A DNA stretch of 64,000 nt from Labia minor (Eukaryota > Arthropoda > Insecta > Dermaptera > Spongiphoridae). Of this stretch, positions 13,401 through 28,400 are shown piece after piece. The first letter of the stretch is position 1. Every line of letters starts with the position of its first letter. The translations under genes were made by a program, and so were the position numbers. The DNA is taken from NCBI GenBank assembly GCA_963082975.1, contig OY720344.1:81208053-81272052 (forward strand). Reading direction: 5' to 3'. The notes under the pieces are model-generated. The model did no database searches and was not told where the DNA came from. It saw only the letters and a program-made list of their open reading frames with translations.

Positions 13401-16400
13401 TTTATGTAATCAAGATCAAATATAAAAGAAAAAGTGAATTTATCTCAATTGATATTGGATAAAGTTTAGTAGGAAGTTTTTCTCTATTTAAAAAAATTGA
13501 GGAGATAAAGCATCCGATCGATCAGCTTTTATGATTAAATCGACTAACAAGCAAAGTTATTCTTTTCTGATTCGTTTAGATGATTACAAAACTTCTACCA
13601 TGATTTTAAAAGAGATTACTTTCCCTTTCCTCTTCATATAAAATGTCAGTCCTCTTCAACGTTCGAGTTTTAAAAATTTTCTTCCATGTAATAATATACA
13701 TATACAAGTTTATATATATATATATACTTTTTCATTGAAAGATATAAAACAAGAAAAAACCTAATTTGATAAAGATTCATTTTACTTCTCTTAATTTAAC
13801 TTTAAAATAATGTTAAGGGAAATTTTATAGCTTATTACATTTCCATCCTCTTTCTTCCCCATCTTGACATCTTAAGCTGTCTTTTTAAGCTCTCTTCAAC
13901 AAGATAGCCAAGTAAAAAAAAAATAATATATAAAATAAATAAATTAAAAATAAAAATAGAAAGAAATCTTGAACTTTTTATAAAAAATTAATTTTTAATA
14001 TATCTATATATATAAAAAAAGGTTTTTGCCTGCACATTGCTCAAAATTTAAAAATTTTTGAATATCTTCCTTTTCTTGACCTCCAGCATCCAAATGTGAC
14101 TTTATAATTTTTCATGTCTGACTGTCTGGAAATTCTGACGTTATAAACTCAAAATTTGCTGAACCAATTTCGATAAAATTACATCACAATATTCTTACAA
14201 AACTCTTTTTGAACATAGACTATAATTTTTTATTAATATCTAATCAATATCTGCAGAAATTATTTTTTTGATTTTGTACATGTTGTCATTCATCAGTGCA
14301 AAGAATACAATACAAAGAATGCTTTATAATATTTTTATTTTTATTTTTCTAATATTTACAATATTTCAATTGATCATATTGGCTCAACTCATTTAAAAAA
14401 ACAAAGAACTTCTAACTTTTGTACATCCTACTCAAGGACAGCGCCTTTCAAGTTGGTTATATTAATTAGTTGTCCTATAATCAGTAGAACGGGCCCTATC
14501 AACCTTTACCTTGATTTTCTTGATCTGAGACGCTACTTTTTTATCAAGTAGCTTTCCAATTTTGATCCTGGAGGCTGGGTCGACTTCATCCTATAGACCC
14601 CAGCTAAAGAAATTCCCTTACCAGGACTTGAACCCGAAACCACGAGGATGTGGATTAACATCATTAACCACCACCCTACATTCTTTTCAATTCATTTAGT
14701 TCTTAAAAAATTCGTAAGATAACATTAAGAGTATCAAAAAACAGATTTGCTTTAAATAAATGTGATGCATGATCAATGTTGTTAATTGTTAATACATCAT
14801 CGAGACTTTATTGTCATAGTCAATGTGAAAATAGATCTCAATCCCATGCCTGTTTATATTTCAAACACAGTAGCTATACTTTGTTTTTATAAATATTTTG
14901 ATTTAATTTGAAGCGTGAGGTTCATTAATCTGAATCAAGATAGTTGCATTGGCAGAAATGTTACTTGTTTCTATTAACAGCACCAAATAATTTTCTTTAA
15001 TTAACACCGCATGTGATTGTGAATGCTTGCTAAATAAACCTGCATGTATATATAATATTTTTCAATAATTGAAATTATTATTGTAGCATTGTTATACATT
15101 CTGAATCAGTTAATTAAATAAAATTTATATTTTTATTTAAAATGATTTTTTTGTATTTTCATAAATACAACTCTAATGATAGATGATAAATTCTTACATC
15201 TGTTCTTTTGTAGAGAATTGCATCATAAAACGAAAATACCCATAAATGAGGTTCTTTTAACTTGTGGTAAAAAAGGGTATGAGGTTGTGAAACTGCTAAT
15301 GTCGACAGTATTATGATAAATTCTTTCATAAAACATGCCAAGGGTTGTAATAAATAAACGGATGAAATTCCTTCTGTTTTATTACCACGAAAAACAAATT
15401 TACTTATAATAAAAAATAAAAATAATATTATTAATAATTATAATTTTAATTCTCTCCAAAAAAAGTTGAATTAAAGTAATTAATTTTAAAACAATTTTTA
15501 TCACAGCTATAATAATATGTTGGTGTCGTTTCCTCTCTTCTCTTTTTCTTTTTTCTGTTCTTTTTTTTAAATTTTTATATTTAATAAAAAAAATCCAAAA
15601 TAAATAATTGTAGTTCGGCCAATCTTGTAACTTAACGAATTGGCAACATCTTTTCAAATCGATTTTAATTGCCTTTTATCTTGTCATTCATAAGTATTTC
15701 GAGAAATTCAGCTAAGGATAATAAACATTTTACTACTATCAATCATTTGATAACAAACAAGGCTATTAAACTTCTATATAGGCTGTTTGATGTTGCAGTG
15801 ATTGATCCTCTCAAAGTAACTTCAATAAGACTTTGGAGTTTTTTTTTTATTTAATAGAACAGTTTATACAATTACATTTGTACTATCCGTTAAAATTTTA
15901 ATGAAAGAAAGAATATATGGTCGTTATTTGATAGGTTAACTTTTTGAATAAAAGATATTTTTTTTGAAAATAAAATTTGTTTCTCAAAATAGACAATTTT
16001 TAATTCTATTCCTATAATGTAGACTTATTTCCTGGATGTGGAAACACTTTGTAACCCAATGCACACTTAATATTTACGAAAATAATCAGGATGTATGGTA
16101 CAATGATTGTAAAACACAAACTAGATAACACAACTTGTTCTAATTTCGACATTGTTTAATTACAAGATAGAAGTTAAAAGTACCAATGTTGATGTAAAAG
16201 AAATTCGTAGTTAGCTATCAAAGTGCCCTCGAATTTTTTAAAAACATCATGAAAGATGTTTTATGGTTAAAGTCCATAGCCCTTGAATGATTAGAATTTA
16301 TTTCTAATCCCATCATGAACAAATAAATTTACAAATAAAAATCTATATTAAAAAACAAAGAAATAGATATGTTATAAATTGGAGAAAAAAAAGCCAAGAT

Positions 16401-19400
16401 TAGCAAAAAACAGTTAACTTTGATTTCATATATTAATGTTTGATAGTAATGTTTTAAATTAATTAAAGTTTTAATGAGTTTTTATTAAGTAATTATTATC
16501 TACAAATTTATTTACAAGGATCATTAAGGTTGAACTACTAATGGAGAGGTGCATCACTGCTACACTCAGATCTCAATCTGTCTCAACCATACTTATTGTT
16601 AATTTAATATCCTAATAAATAATTAGGTTGTAAAAAATTAAGATATATTATAAGAATAAAGTTTAATATCCCGAACAAATTTCTTTAGAATATTATAATT
16701 TTTTTGCCGTTTATATATTTTGAGGATTAACCCAAAGCGTTTTTTATACAAATTTTTTATTAAGCTAGTTTTAAAGACAATGGTTTACAATTTCATTTTC
16801 TAATATGGTATTTTATTCGAAAAATGAGTTAAAATTTTATATAAATATTAATTATATTATATTATTATATACTATAAAGATTGAATTATTATAATATAAT
16901 GAAAATAATTACTAATTTTATATTCAATCACCTACATAAAATATTATATTTCTTTTTTATAGACAATCTGGATCTAAACTCATTTTATCCGCCTTTACCA
17001 ATTACTTAAAATATTAATTTCATATTTATGTTAAATTCTTGACTTGGTAGAATCAAAACCCTCGAAGTCAATGGATTAGAAGTATAACCAATGAGCAATA
17101 ATTAAAAATATATTCTAAACAATAAATAAACTTTTATTAAGGAAAAATAAAGACAACAAAATAAGTTAGGAATTCAAAGTAAATACTGTTTGAAGTAATT
17201 TGATGGCTGAACTGTAATCTGCAAATTTTCAAATTGTTTTTGTTTTTTTTTTTTTTTTTATTTTTTTACTTTTTTTATTTTATGTTTCTATTTGTCCGGA
17301 AATAAACTATTTTCTTTTACTTTGTCAATGTGCGCATGTGTTGTTGTTGTTTCCTTCTGGTCTCTTTCTTTTCTCTTCCCCTTCCTTCTCCATTCCTAAC
17401 AGAAGGTCCAATTACCCGCCCCCAACATGGCAACATCTCTCTTTGTTCTAATCCAATCTATTTTATCACTCGTTAACTCTCCCGAAAAAATTCCACATAA
17501 ACTCAAGAACACAATTGGCACACAATTTTTTTTTTTACCATTTACTATAATTAAAAAAAGAAATAAAAAAATTTACTATTCCTAAATATTATATCTTTTA
17601 ATAAAAAACAATTATATATATTAGCCTGATTGCATGTCAAAATATTTTTTTTTTTTGCATTTTTTTTAATATTCTTAAATAATAAAGGAGAAAAAATAAA
17701 ATTTACATATATTAAAATATAGAATAAGAAACAAAGGAAAAATAAATAATATATTTTTTAAATAAATTAAGATGAACTTGTTGATATATTACTCTTTAAA
17801 ATTATTAAAAAAAATTTCTAAATAAATTAATTATTTTTAAAATATCTAATATTTAAGTTTAGATTGAATGATGGCAAATTAACCTCAATGTCCATATATA
17901 TATAAATATTATCAACTCTCATTAATCACATGGGAGTCGGGCGTGGGTGTTAGCCATTAAACAAATTAGAAGACCTGTAGGGGTAAAACATTCCAATGAA
18001 AAACATAATTTAAAATGTTTCCACAGGATATAAATAGTATACTTTATTACAAATTAAAGATGTTTTTATTAAAGTATACTACAAAGACAATAAATGAAAG
18101 ATATCAAAATTTTATATAATTATTATTAAAGATTATTATTTCTTAATAAATAGTTTTCAAATAAATAGATAATAAACTGCCTTCATTTCTTCTGATATAT
18201 TAAATTTTACAAAAATCAAAATAGTAAATTAAAATATTTTGAGTGATTCTATTAAAATCATTAAAAGCATAAATATTAATTGCAAATTTATATTATTATT
18301 TATATCGCTTTCTATTGCTTAAATGAGATTTGCACATATTATCAAAGTTGTAGAGTATAAAATTCTCTACAACTTTTGTTTTAACTTTTTTTTCAGACGA
18401 TCAACTGTTTTTGAGGTAGAGCGCGAAGAGTCATATATAGTCGAATGCAAGGTCAATCGTGAGTTACGGTTATCAGTACGTTGTATAAAGTCAATTATAT
18501 ATATTTATTAAAATATTATAATTATTAAACAATGCCCATTATTTATGTACTAATTATTAATTGTTTATATTTTATTAATTATTTGTATTTCATTATTTAT
18601 TTTTAACTATAGTATATTATTAATTCTTGAATATATATTTTAATTTTATTTTTAATTAAAAAGACAATAAGGGAATATATTTTATACATATCTTTATTTA
18701 TCATTTAATATGCCATATTATACATTTATTAAAATGCCAGTTTAAATATTAAAAGAATTTTTATTGGTTTTAATTATAATAAAATTGTGTGAATGGAAGC
18801 TAGTTTTCCTCATCTTCTTCCTCGTCTTCTTCTTGTTGTCGCTCGAAAACGTTCAATTCATTGTCATCATCCTCATTATCGGTCATATTCATCTCCAAAT
18901 CTTCCAGAATTTCAGGATCGTATGCGCTTCCTTCATCGGGATTACTTGGATATAGTGAAGCGTTGAGACAAGCTTGTCCAGTGCACTGGCCACAAGCTAA
19001 AGAACATAGTAGCCCTGATTTTCTGCATTCACAGCGGGAACTACAACCATTTTTGCAATTGCAAAATATTATATTTAGTAGTTCGGTTGGTGCTGGAGGT
19101 AATAATGTTCTTATGGGCTCCAAGATTTCATTTTCAAGCATCCAGCCCCATTCTTGGGGTTCTAAGTCCTTCCCTATCCACGTTTGTATCTGTTAGTAGA
19201 CGCGATTTATATGTTGATGAGCTCTCAATACAATACAATACAATACAGATAATTAAGTTACTTATTTTAATAAAATATAAACAATTAATAATTAGTACAT
19301 TAATAATGGGCATTGTTTAATAATTATAATATTTTAATAAATAATTGACTTTATACAACGTACTGATAACCGTAACTCACGCTTGACCTTGCATTAGACC

Positions 19401-22400
19401 ATATATGACTATGCGCTGCGCACTCTTCGCGCTCTACCTCAAAAACGGTTGATCGTATGAAAAAAAAGTTAAAACAAAAGTTGTAGAGAATTAGAATAGA
19501 AAGCGAGATATTTGCGAAAAACCGATTTTTATGACCTTTGACCTTTAATATCTTTAGCATTTGTGACTTTTGAGAGAACATTTAGAACGACAAAACAAAG
19601 GTTTATACTAATTTACAGCTTATTATCTCTCATTCCGAGGTTGACCTCTTTTTTTTACCTAATATATACATGCATCTTAAGAAGGGAAATAGAACCAACT
19701 GCATAGGGGAATATCTCTTTTGACGACATCGTATAAGATTCTCTCGAATATTATTTTTATAAATTACGAACATATGCAGAGGAAATATTAGGAGAAGATC
19801 AATGCGGGTTCAGGCCAAATCAATCAAGTTTAGATCAGATATTTTCATTAAGTCAGATATTAGAAAAAAACGCGAATTCAATATTTCTGTCCACCAATAA
19901 TTTGTAGACTTTAGTAAAGCATATTACTCAATAGACCTGGAAAAACTTTTTCAAATTTTTATCTTAATGGGAATTCTCAAAAAACTAGTACGTAAGATTC
20001 AAATTTGTCTTGTAGGTAGTAAAGGAAGAGTAAGATGCGGAAATCAACTGTCAGAAACTTTCGAAATTCGGAATGGGTTAAAACAAGGGGACGCATTATC
20101 ACTAATTTTATTTAATTTAGTACTGGAATATTTAATTAGACAAATTGGGGAAAAATCAAACGGAATCCAATTAAACAAAAAAATTTAAGATTAGGTTACG
20201 CAGACGACTTAAATATAATAGTAGATTCGGCAATTACAATTAAACATAACTTAGAAAAATTAATCGAAGCATGAAAAGAGATGGAGAAAGAAACTAATAG
20301 TGCAAAGACAAAGTATTTAGTAACAGAGAGGAATATAGTATTAACACTCAAAGTCTTAACATACAAAATGTAGATGGGCAGGGCACCTGGCTAGACTGGG
20401 AGAGGAAAGAATGGCGAGAAATAAATTGGTGGGGAGACCGAGTGGGAAACGTCCGCTTGGAAGACAAGAACGGCGTGGGTGGATAATGTAGGAAGAGAGA
20501 GATGGGAGAGGGTTGTGGCTCAGAATAGGGATACATTGAGAAGTATGGAGTTTTAGAGTTCTATAGAGCCACAGAGATAGATAGATACATGCATCTACTT
20601 ATAGAAAGATGTATAATCTTAGTTTTCGAGAATGAAACATGAACAATATGCCAAGGAACAACCCAAATCTTTCCAAAAATATTATTGTAAAATTAAAATA
20701 TTTTAACTTAACTTTTAAAATTTATTATTAGAAGAACAATTGAGATAAAATAAAATTAGACTTTGATACAGATTCAAAAACAAAACCAATATATTTGGCG
20801 TGATTATAATTGGAAAGAGGGTTAAATGTTATGTTAATAATATGCTTTCTTATAGCACAATAGTATTAAAAGAATAATTGTTATTGGTTAAAATGAAATT
20901 GATATAAAAATTAATCATTTTTTTTCATTTTAGATATTCTTGGTAAAAAGATAATTTAATTTTGTATGTTTTTTTTAAATTTATTGATCTTTCTTGTAGA
21001 ACAAATTAATTCTGTTTTATCGCAACGTATGGTACTAATACTTAAAAGGTTTCATTGGTATTTTAACCTGACAGTGTCAATTTCAAAGTTATTGAGTCAG
21101 AACGACATTTTAGAGTAATTATGGTTGCTCCCTGATTGAGTTAATAGGTCAAATTCTTTCAAATAAAAAAAGGGAGTCTGAATCTAATCCATGGAGAAGT
21201 AATATATCGACAGGTTGACCCATTTCATTATTCCAAGCTCTCTAATGATACAATAATACTTTTTTCTTTCAACAGTTTATAGTGAAGATGAACCTGATCT
21301 CAACAATGAACTGGAAATTTCGGTAAGTAATTAACAATTTAATCATTTGTTTGTTTTATTATTTTTATGTTAGTTTTATTGACCATCGGGGTAATTTTAG
21401 ATAGCATTCGCATTTATTTTGATTATTAATTGTTATTTCTATTACTTTATTGGTTATGGCAAGTTTCAATCCCTCAAACTCAAGTTTGACCGAACAGTAC
21501 TATATCATTTGAAATATAATTTTACATATTATTAAGAATTTTGATGTTCAAACATAAAAAAACCCCTAAATTACCGAATGTCGGAATTGTTTTCTTTAAT
21601 TTTGAACTTCAAAAGAGTTTATGATTATTATCTTTCAGAAAGAATAATATTTTTTTTTATTTTGAGAAATTGTATTAAATATTAATCTTTTTTTATCCTT
21701 TATCAGTCGTTATATCTAGAGTTTCAAAATAATGAGGCAGAACAACATAAAAGAGAATCTTTTTCTATAAAATCAACAACGTCAGTCTTGTTTGTTTCTT
21801 ATTAAATATCTTCTTTGAAGAAAATAAAAATAAAATAATTACTTTTGAAATGGAATAAAAAAAAATGATTATTGAATCAATTTAAATTTAGCATTACTTT
21901 CATTTACGAATTTCTAGCTATATAATGAATATATTTATATGCATATGCATTAAAAAAAATTATATAATTGACTAAAAAGTCTAATTAATTAAAGAGAAAA
22001 TTGAATAAAACACCATCCGTTTCAAAAATTATCTTTCTATCATGAATAAAAATATAATTTTAATTTTAGAAAATTTCTATAGACACTACGATTTTTCTGA
22101 ACCATGATCGATACTGAATCGCCAATATACCCAGTTCTAGTTTATCTTTACTGCCTAACATATATACCATTCATAATAATTATTATTTATAAATATACTG
22201 TCAAAACTATGGCAATTGAGAAATAATGTTTTTAGCCCTTCAACTTTTGAGCGGATATTAGTACGTTCATTAATAATGAATTATCATGATTTAGGAATCT
22301 TTGAATGATTTAAAGAATTCTCTTAATAAAATGATGTACTTAGTATGTTTTTATTTATTTGGAAAACCAGAAACAAAAATATGGAAAAAGCGTGAGGGGG

Positions 22401-25400
22401 TGGGGAGACAAACAACCAAGTGATCTCGATAATAAAGTGAATAATAAGCAACTTCTATAGAAGCAACATTTTTTAGATCAACTGTTCTGTATAAGCAACT
22501 TTTTTTAAATCTAAATATTTGAGTTAACAGCTGTTCCCTACAACATAACCTCAAATTTTAAAAAATTATGTAATTGGAATATTTGTATTTTGTGGGGCCA
22601 GTATTGAGAGAAGTTAATTTCTGTTAATTAGAATAGCTAGAATTTCTGTTTGTTTCTGTTAATTAAATAATTAATATTTTTGTGCTTTTAATTCAATTTT
22701 TCTCTATAAGCAACTTTTCCCAATAAGAATTTTTTTTTATTGAAATTGGTTCAAATGAGTTGTTTATATAGAGCGTTCACTTTAATAAGAAAATTTTCTG
22801 TATACGCATCTCCATTCACAATCATAATTTCCATCACGCTGCCTGCTTTCAATAAAATGTATACTTACAACAAAAATATATATTTAGATATTTTTAACTA
22901 ACTTCCAAAACAAGAGTTTTATCTATGTGGATGTGTGCTTTCCTTTCGGTCTGTTAATCAATTTTATAAATAATATTTTCTCGTGAATATTTTTGAACCC
23001 CCTTCGCTCTTTTGAAACATTAAATCACTTCTAAATTATTGTCATTCCAGTAAAAAGTTGAAGGCATGAAACATTCCTAGATAGTTGACTTAATCTTTTG
23101 TTTTTTCCTATATAGGAACATAAGAATATGTACAATGTATGAATGAACATGAGGGAGATTAGAGTAAATAGGAGTTGGATGGGAGTAGCCTTAGCCACTT
23201 AGGATAGAGATTTTTGAAGAAGTGTGGTTGATATGGCCAAGAACTTTCGAGTTCCGTAGAGCTCCAGAGATATTTATTGAAATTAGAAAATATTTTTATA
23301 TTTATCATGTGGTAATAAACACACACACACACACACACACACACAATAATTTTGTTTTGTTGTTTAATCTAAGTTTTGGTAAAAATTTTAAAGAAAATTG
23401 TCCATATCGTGAAATTTTATTTTAATTATTTTGATATATTAATTAGTTAATGAATGATATTGATATATAAAATTTCGCTGTTTATATCAACTGTTGAATG
23501 TGAAAAGGTACAAAATATATAAAAGTTTAAATATTCTTAAAGAGTAGTTTTTTGTTCTTTGTATTTAATATTAATGGATAAATAAATATATGTAAGTTTT
23601 TTTTATTTATGTCTAGTTTTCATATGCTTTAATAAAATATCAAGATAAAAGATACATTGAATTTTCTTTTTTATACACCTTTGAGAATATGGAACGTTTA
23701 TTTAGTTGTCACTTGATAGCACCCATATACCTAAGTTTTCTCTTCTTTTTTTCCTATCTCTTTTCCTTTCAACTGTCCAACAGACAGAAATCTTTTATCA
23801 CGTTAAAATAGTCTACAGAATAGAAGTTTACATTTCTAGTGTTTGAAATTTCTCGTTTTTACTAATTAATTCAAATTGAGTGTTTTAAACTGAATTATAC
23901 TCTTATAAGAGAGAGGTCAGGATCATATGAATTCAACATGCCAAATTAGTTACTTACCTAATTATTACCAAAAACAGAAAATACTGAAATTTAATGAACA
24001 ATTTTCGATATGTTTATCAGATGAATCAAATGTCCCTCTAAACTTTTAAAATATTAGTTAATATAACGAGATAAAGTGATACAATTACTAAAATGATAAT
24101 AATAAAAAAATCTGGATTGTCTCCACAGAACTATCTCGCAAATTTGAATTGAATTATTTTAAGTCAAAATTTAAAAAAATTAATTCAGGTACTTTCAGTG
24201 ATTCGATCAAGCTGAAATTCTATATATAGCAATTTTATACAATTTTTAATCAGGTGAAAAACTATCAAACATATATCGTTATTTTTAAGGTCAGTTTAAA
24301 GGGAAAAAATTTGAATTGGATTAATTAACATATATTATACTTAAATTAAATTTAATTAATTAAATTATAAATTAAAATTAATAAATAATATTTATTAAAC
24401 CAGCACGTGTTTGGCTCTTTGTGGATTGCACCACGTCACGTGCTGACGCGTGATTTGAAATAGTGTTAACAAATTAATTCCGGTACTTTCAGCAATTCAA
24501 TCAAGCTGAAATTCTATATATAGCAGTTTTATGCAATTTTTAATCATGTGACAAACTATCAAACATATATCTTTATTTTTACGGTCAGTTTACAGGAAAA
24601 AAAAAATAAAAACGTGGTAGGTAATGACCCTCTTCCGAAAGAGCTACATTTCTCAAAAGTTGATAGAAAACTACGAAATTTGAATAATGTCCGTGAACCA
24701 AATTTCATTATTCTATCTCAAACCGTTTTTAGCGTAATCTTGTCTACATACACACAGACGTGGCGTGATGCCATCAACAAAGAGCCAAACACGCGCTGGT
24801 TTAATAAATATTATTTATTTTATTTATTATTTAATTTATAATTTAACTAATTAAATTTAATTTAAATATATAATATATGTGTTAATTAATCCAATTTAAA
24901 TTTGCCAGATAGTCGAGTAGAGATACTCCAGATTTTTTTCTTTTCAATGACAAAACATTGAATTCAAAATAGATTAGCATGTTTTCTATATCTTTAAATA
25001 TTCTTGATGAACAATATATTTATTCGTTTAATCTAATTTTGAATGTTGAAGAGTTTTTCCAAAATTCGAATCTTGTGAGCAATCTATTTCTTTTCCTACT
25101 AATTAGTAATAAAAAGTCTCGAGGGGGTGATTTAATGATGTAATAAGAGTTCATCAACAGGATAGAGAAGATGAGTTTATATATTATTCTTATAAGTTAT
25201 TTGATATTTCTTATACTTCACTGAGGGTAGTGGTTGTTAAGGAGAATTTGAAAGGGTAACGGTTGCACCATCAGCAAAAATCAGCACTTCTATCGACTCA
25301 AGTTGTCCTTAATGGAGGATATTAAACTATCAGGCTTTTTTGTCAGGATGTATCAATGTAGATACGCATAGATAAGCAAAGATTGATCTTTGATAGGGGA

Positions 25401-28400
25401 TAAAAAAAGAACAATCGTTACCCATCTTCGATTTTCTGCGGAAGATCGTAATTCATTAATAAAGATGAGAATAGATTCAGCAAATGTATTTTCTAAGATA
25501 ATAATTAAGTAATTGCGTCTCAGTTTCTACCATCTCTATTTAATCTAATAAAACAATATTCAAATGCTAATAATATATAAATAAATATATTTAAAGATAA
25601 ATATCTCTATTTAATTACCAGTCTACCTATCAAATTTTTACCGAACGACGTTAGGAAGAGAAGGTATTGTTTTCACACCAAATTTCACATGTGGAGATTT
25701 TTACATATCTCCACGAATCATGCATTTTTTAACCGAAAAAAGTATTTTTAGCATGATGTCTGTCCGTTTGTCCCTCTGTGCATTGTGTGTTCATATAGAC
25801 GTGTATAGCTTGAACGACTCAACGGATTGTGATAAAAGTTGATGGAAATTAAACTCCAATTCCTTTTAAAATCAATGTATTGGCGTTTAGTTCCCGTATC
25901 AGATCCTCTTTGGATCTGTTATTTTTCACATATAATGGCGATAATCTTCGAAATTTGTTCATTAATGATATAATTTATATACATTAAGTGACCCATGTCA
26001 CATTCATTAGAAACACATAATGCACATAATGTACATAAAAATCTCACTAAACAAAACCAAAGTCCTTCGGGACCGATAAGTCGACACATTGGTTGAAAAA
26101 CAATTTAGAGTTTCTAATAGAGGGGGGTGTTATTCTAATTGAAATAACATTCAGATATATCTTTGGGTTAAGAATAAATGTTATATATTCAGTATAAATA
26201 TTTTTGGGATAGGAAATGAAAATTTAAAAATGTACGTCCACAGCCCTCCTATTTAAATTCCAGGATTGCGTCTGATTGTACAAGATTATTATTTTGAACA
26301 GTGACCAATAAATAACAAAGAATCGAATGGCGTATAAAAGTAGACATCTATTATTAAGCTAAAATCACTGACAGAGAAGCACTGTACGTATGAATTTGAA
26401 AACATTTTATTATTTTTACAGACCAACGATAGGAAGGGAATTTATTGTTTTCACTTCAAATTTCACATGTGAATATTTTTACACATCTCCACGAATCATG
26501 CATTTTGTAAACAGAAAAAAGTATTTTTAGCATGATGTCCGTCCACCCGTCCGTTCAACGGATTTTGATAAAATTTGATATATTTACTTAATGTATCAGT
26601 AGCATGAATTCATCAACTTTTGTTCTATATCCGTAAACCGGAAGTGGAAGTTTACAAAGTATTAATTTTATATTCATTGTCGGAAATTTTTTATTGTAGT
26701 AAAATTAAACTAACTGGTGAAATAAAAATACATATATATATATAATGTTGTTTTTAATTATTTTTAAATCCCGACCTACGATAGGAAGGGAAGGGATTGT
26801 TAGAATTAGGATTGTACTAGCGAGAGGAAATTTGGATGAAATATTTGAATTACACCTATAACTAAATTCGATAAAATATAAATATAAAAGTTTTTTTATA
26901 AAATAATGTGTTTCCAATGGACTAAAAAGAATAAAATAATTTTTCTATAAGCTTGACAAAGTTTATGGATGAATTGCTTCATATTCAATGAAAAACGTTG
27001 AGCGCATTTAGTTTAATTTATTTATATGAACAATCAAGTCAAATTTTTGTAATAATAAAAATTTTATTAAACACATAAACTGACAAATTTTTTTTATCAT
27101 GCAATAAAATTGATAGTTTAAGAGCTAAGAAATTAATCTTTTATTATTTTTCACTGTAATTGTCAAACACTTTCCCTAACATTGCAGGAGGAAGGTTGGC
27201 TATTTCTTGGCGTATGGCTTCCTTGAGGTCATCCAATGTGCGGGGTTTGTTTGTGTACACTCTTGATTTCAGCAGTCCCCACAAGAAAAAGTCACAAATG
27301 CTGAGATCCGGGGAGCGAGGTGGCCACGCAATGCAATTGAAAGATGTCATCTTCAAATCTTAAACGGATCACATAAACATTTCTTTGGTTATTTTTATAA
27401 ATGTTCATAAATATCAATCTGTAATATGCAATAAAACACTTTGTATCTCTTAAAACGATTGAGTTATTTACATTTTAAAACCGTCAGATCATTTTGCCGC
27501 TCCCTGTATAAAAATGAATTATAGCTCTATAAAGAAGTTAATTGCATAGAACTAAAAGCGCAAAACGTTTTTCGTTGAATTTGAAGCAATTCATCCATAA
27601 ACTTTGTCAAGCTTATAGAAAAATTATTTTATTCTTTTTAGTCCATTGGAAAAGCGTTATTTTATAAAAAAATTTTATATTTATATTATTTTATTCTTTT
27701 TAATGCAATTTTAATACGATAAATTTATTTAATATAACAAGAGAAATAGAAAAGATGATGTTATACGAAAATTTACAAATTGAATAAAACAAAAAAATAT
27801 ATTAATCTTCCAAAATTGATTTTATGCATTTATGTTAACTAAATGCTATTATTGAATAATAATTATTATATTATATTTATAAATAAATAATTTTTATTAA
27901 TATGAGATTTTATAAATATATATATATATATAAATATATATAAATGTATATTTTATAAATATAAGTTATGTGTTTACCTTACCCACAGGTATAATGGATA
28001 ATTAAAGGGTAAAGAATAAAAGGCAATTATTTTAATTAAGAAAAGTAAGAATTTTATTCGTGAGTTTAAGTACAATTTATTCAGTCATACAAAGGCCGAA
28101 AGGTAATGGCACTGGAACACACTCCAGTCTGTTCTAAAAAATATCTCTCGTCTCTCTAGACGCTCAGGTCTCCCCTTCGTTGCTTCTGTTTTCCCTTTTA
28201 TATCACCTGAACAAGGGAGAAGAAAGGGGAGGAGGGATGAAATGAAGAAGGGTTTTTCCGGGACACATGTTGAAAGTTTCTCTTCGAAGGGTCAGTGTTT
28301 GACAGCAATTGTAAACAAATTACACTGCCATCCCTCATAAAGAACATTTCCAAGTATATACATTTAACAAGTGTACCTTTGTAATTTTCAATTGAACGAC

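Noticed and set aside
14623..14682. tRNA gene
   Set aside because: A and B boxes are present, but no acceptor stem or anticodon arm pairs properly, and a related copy exists; called SINE.
18861..19196. 111-codon + strand frame
   Set aside because: Antisense shadow of the CXC-domain frame, whose Cys pattern is clearly the real signal.
24112..24931. CRISPR-like or tandem array because of internally repeated blocks
   Set aside because: The repeats are two long diverged blocks inside a TIR element, in a eukaryotic intron.
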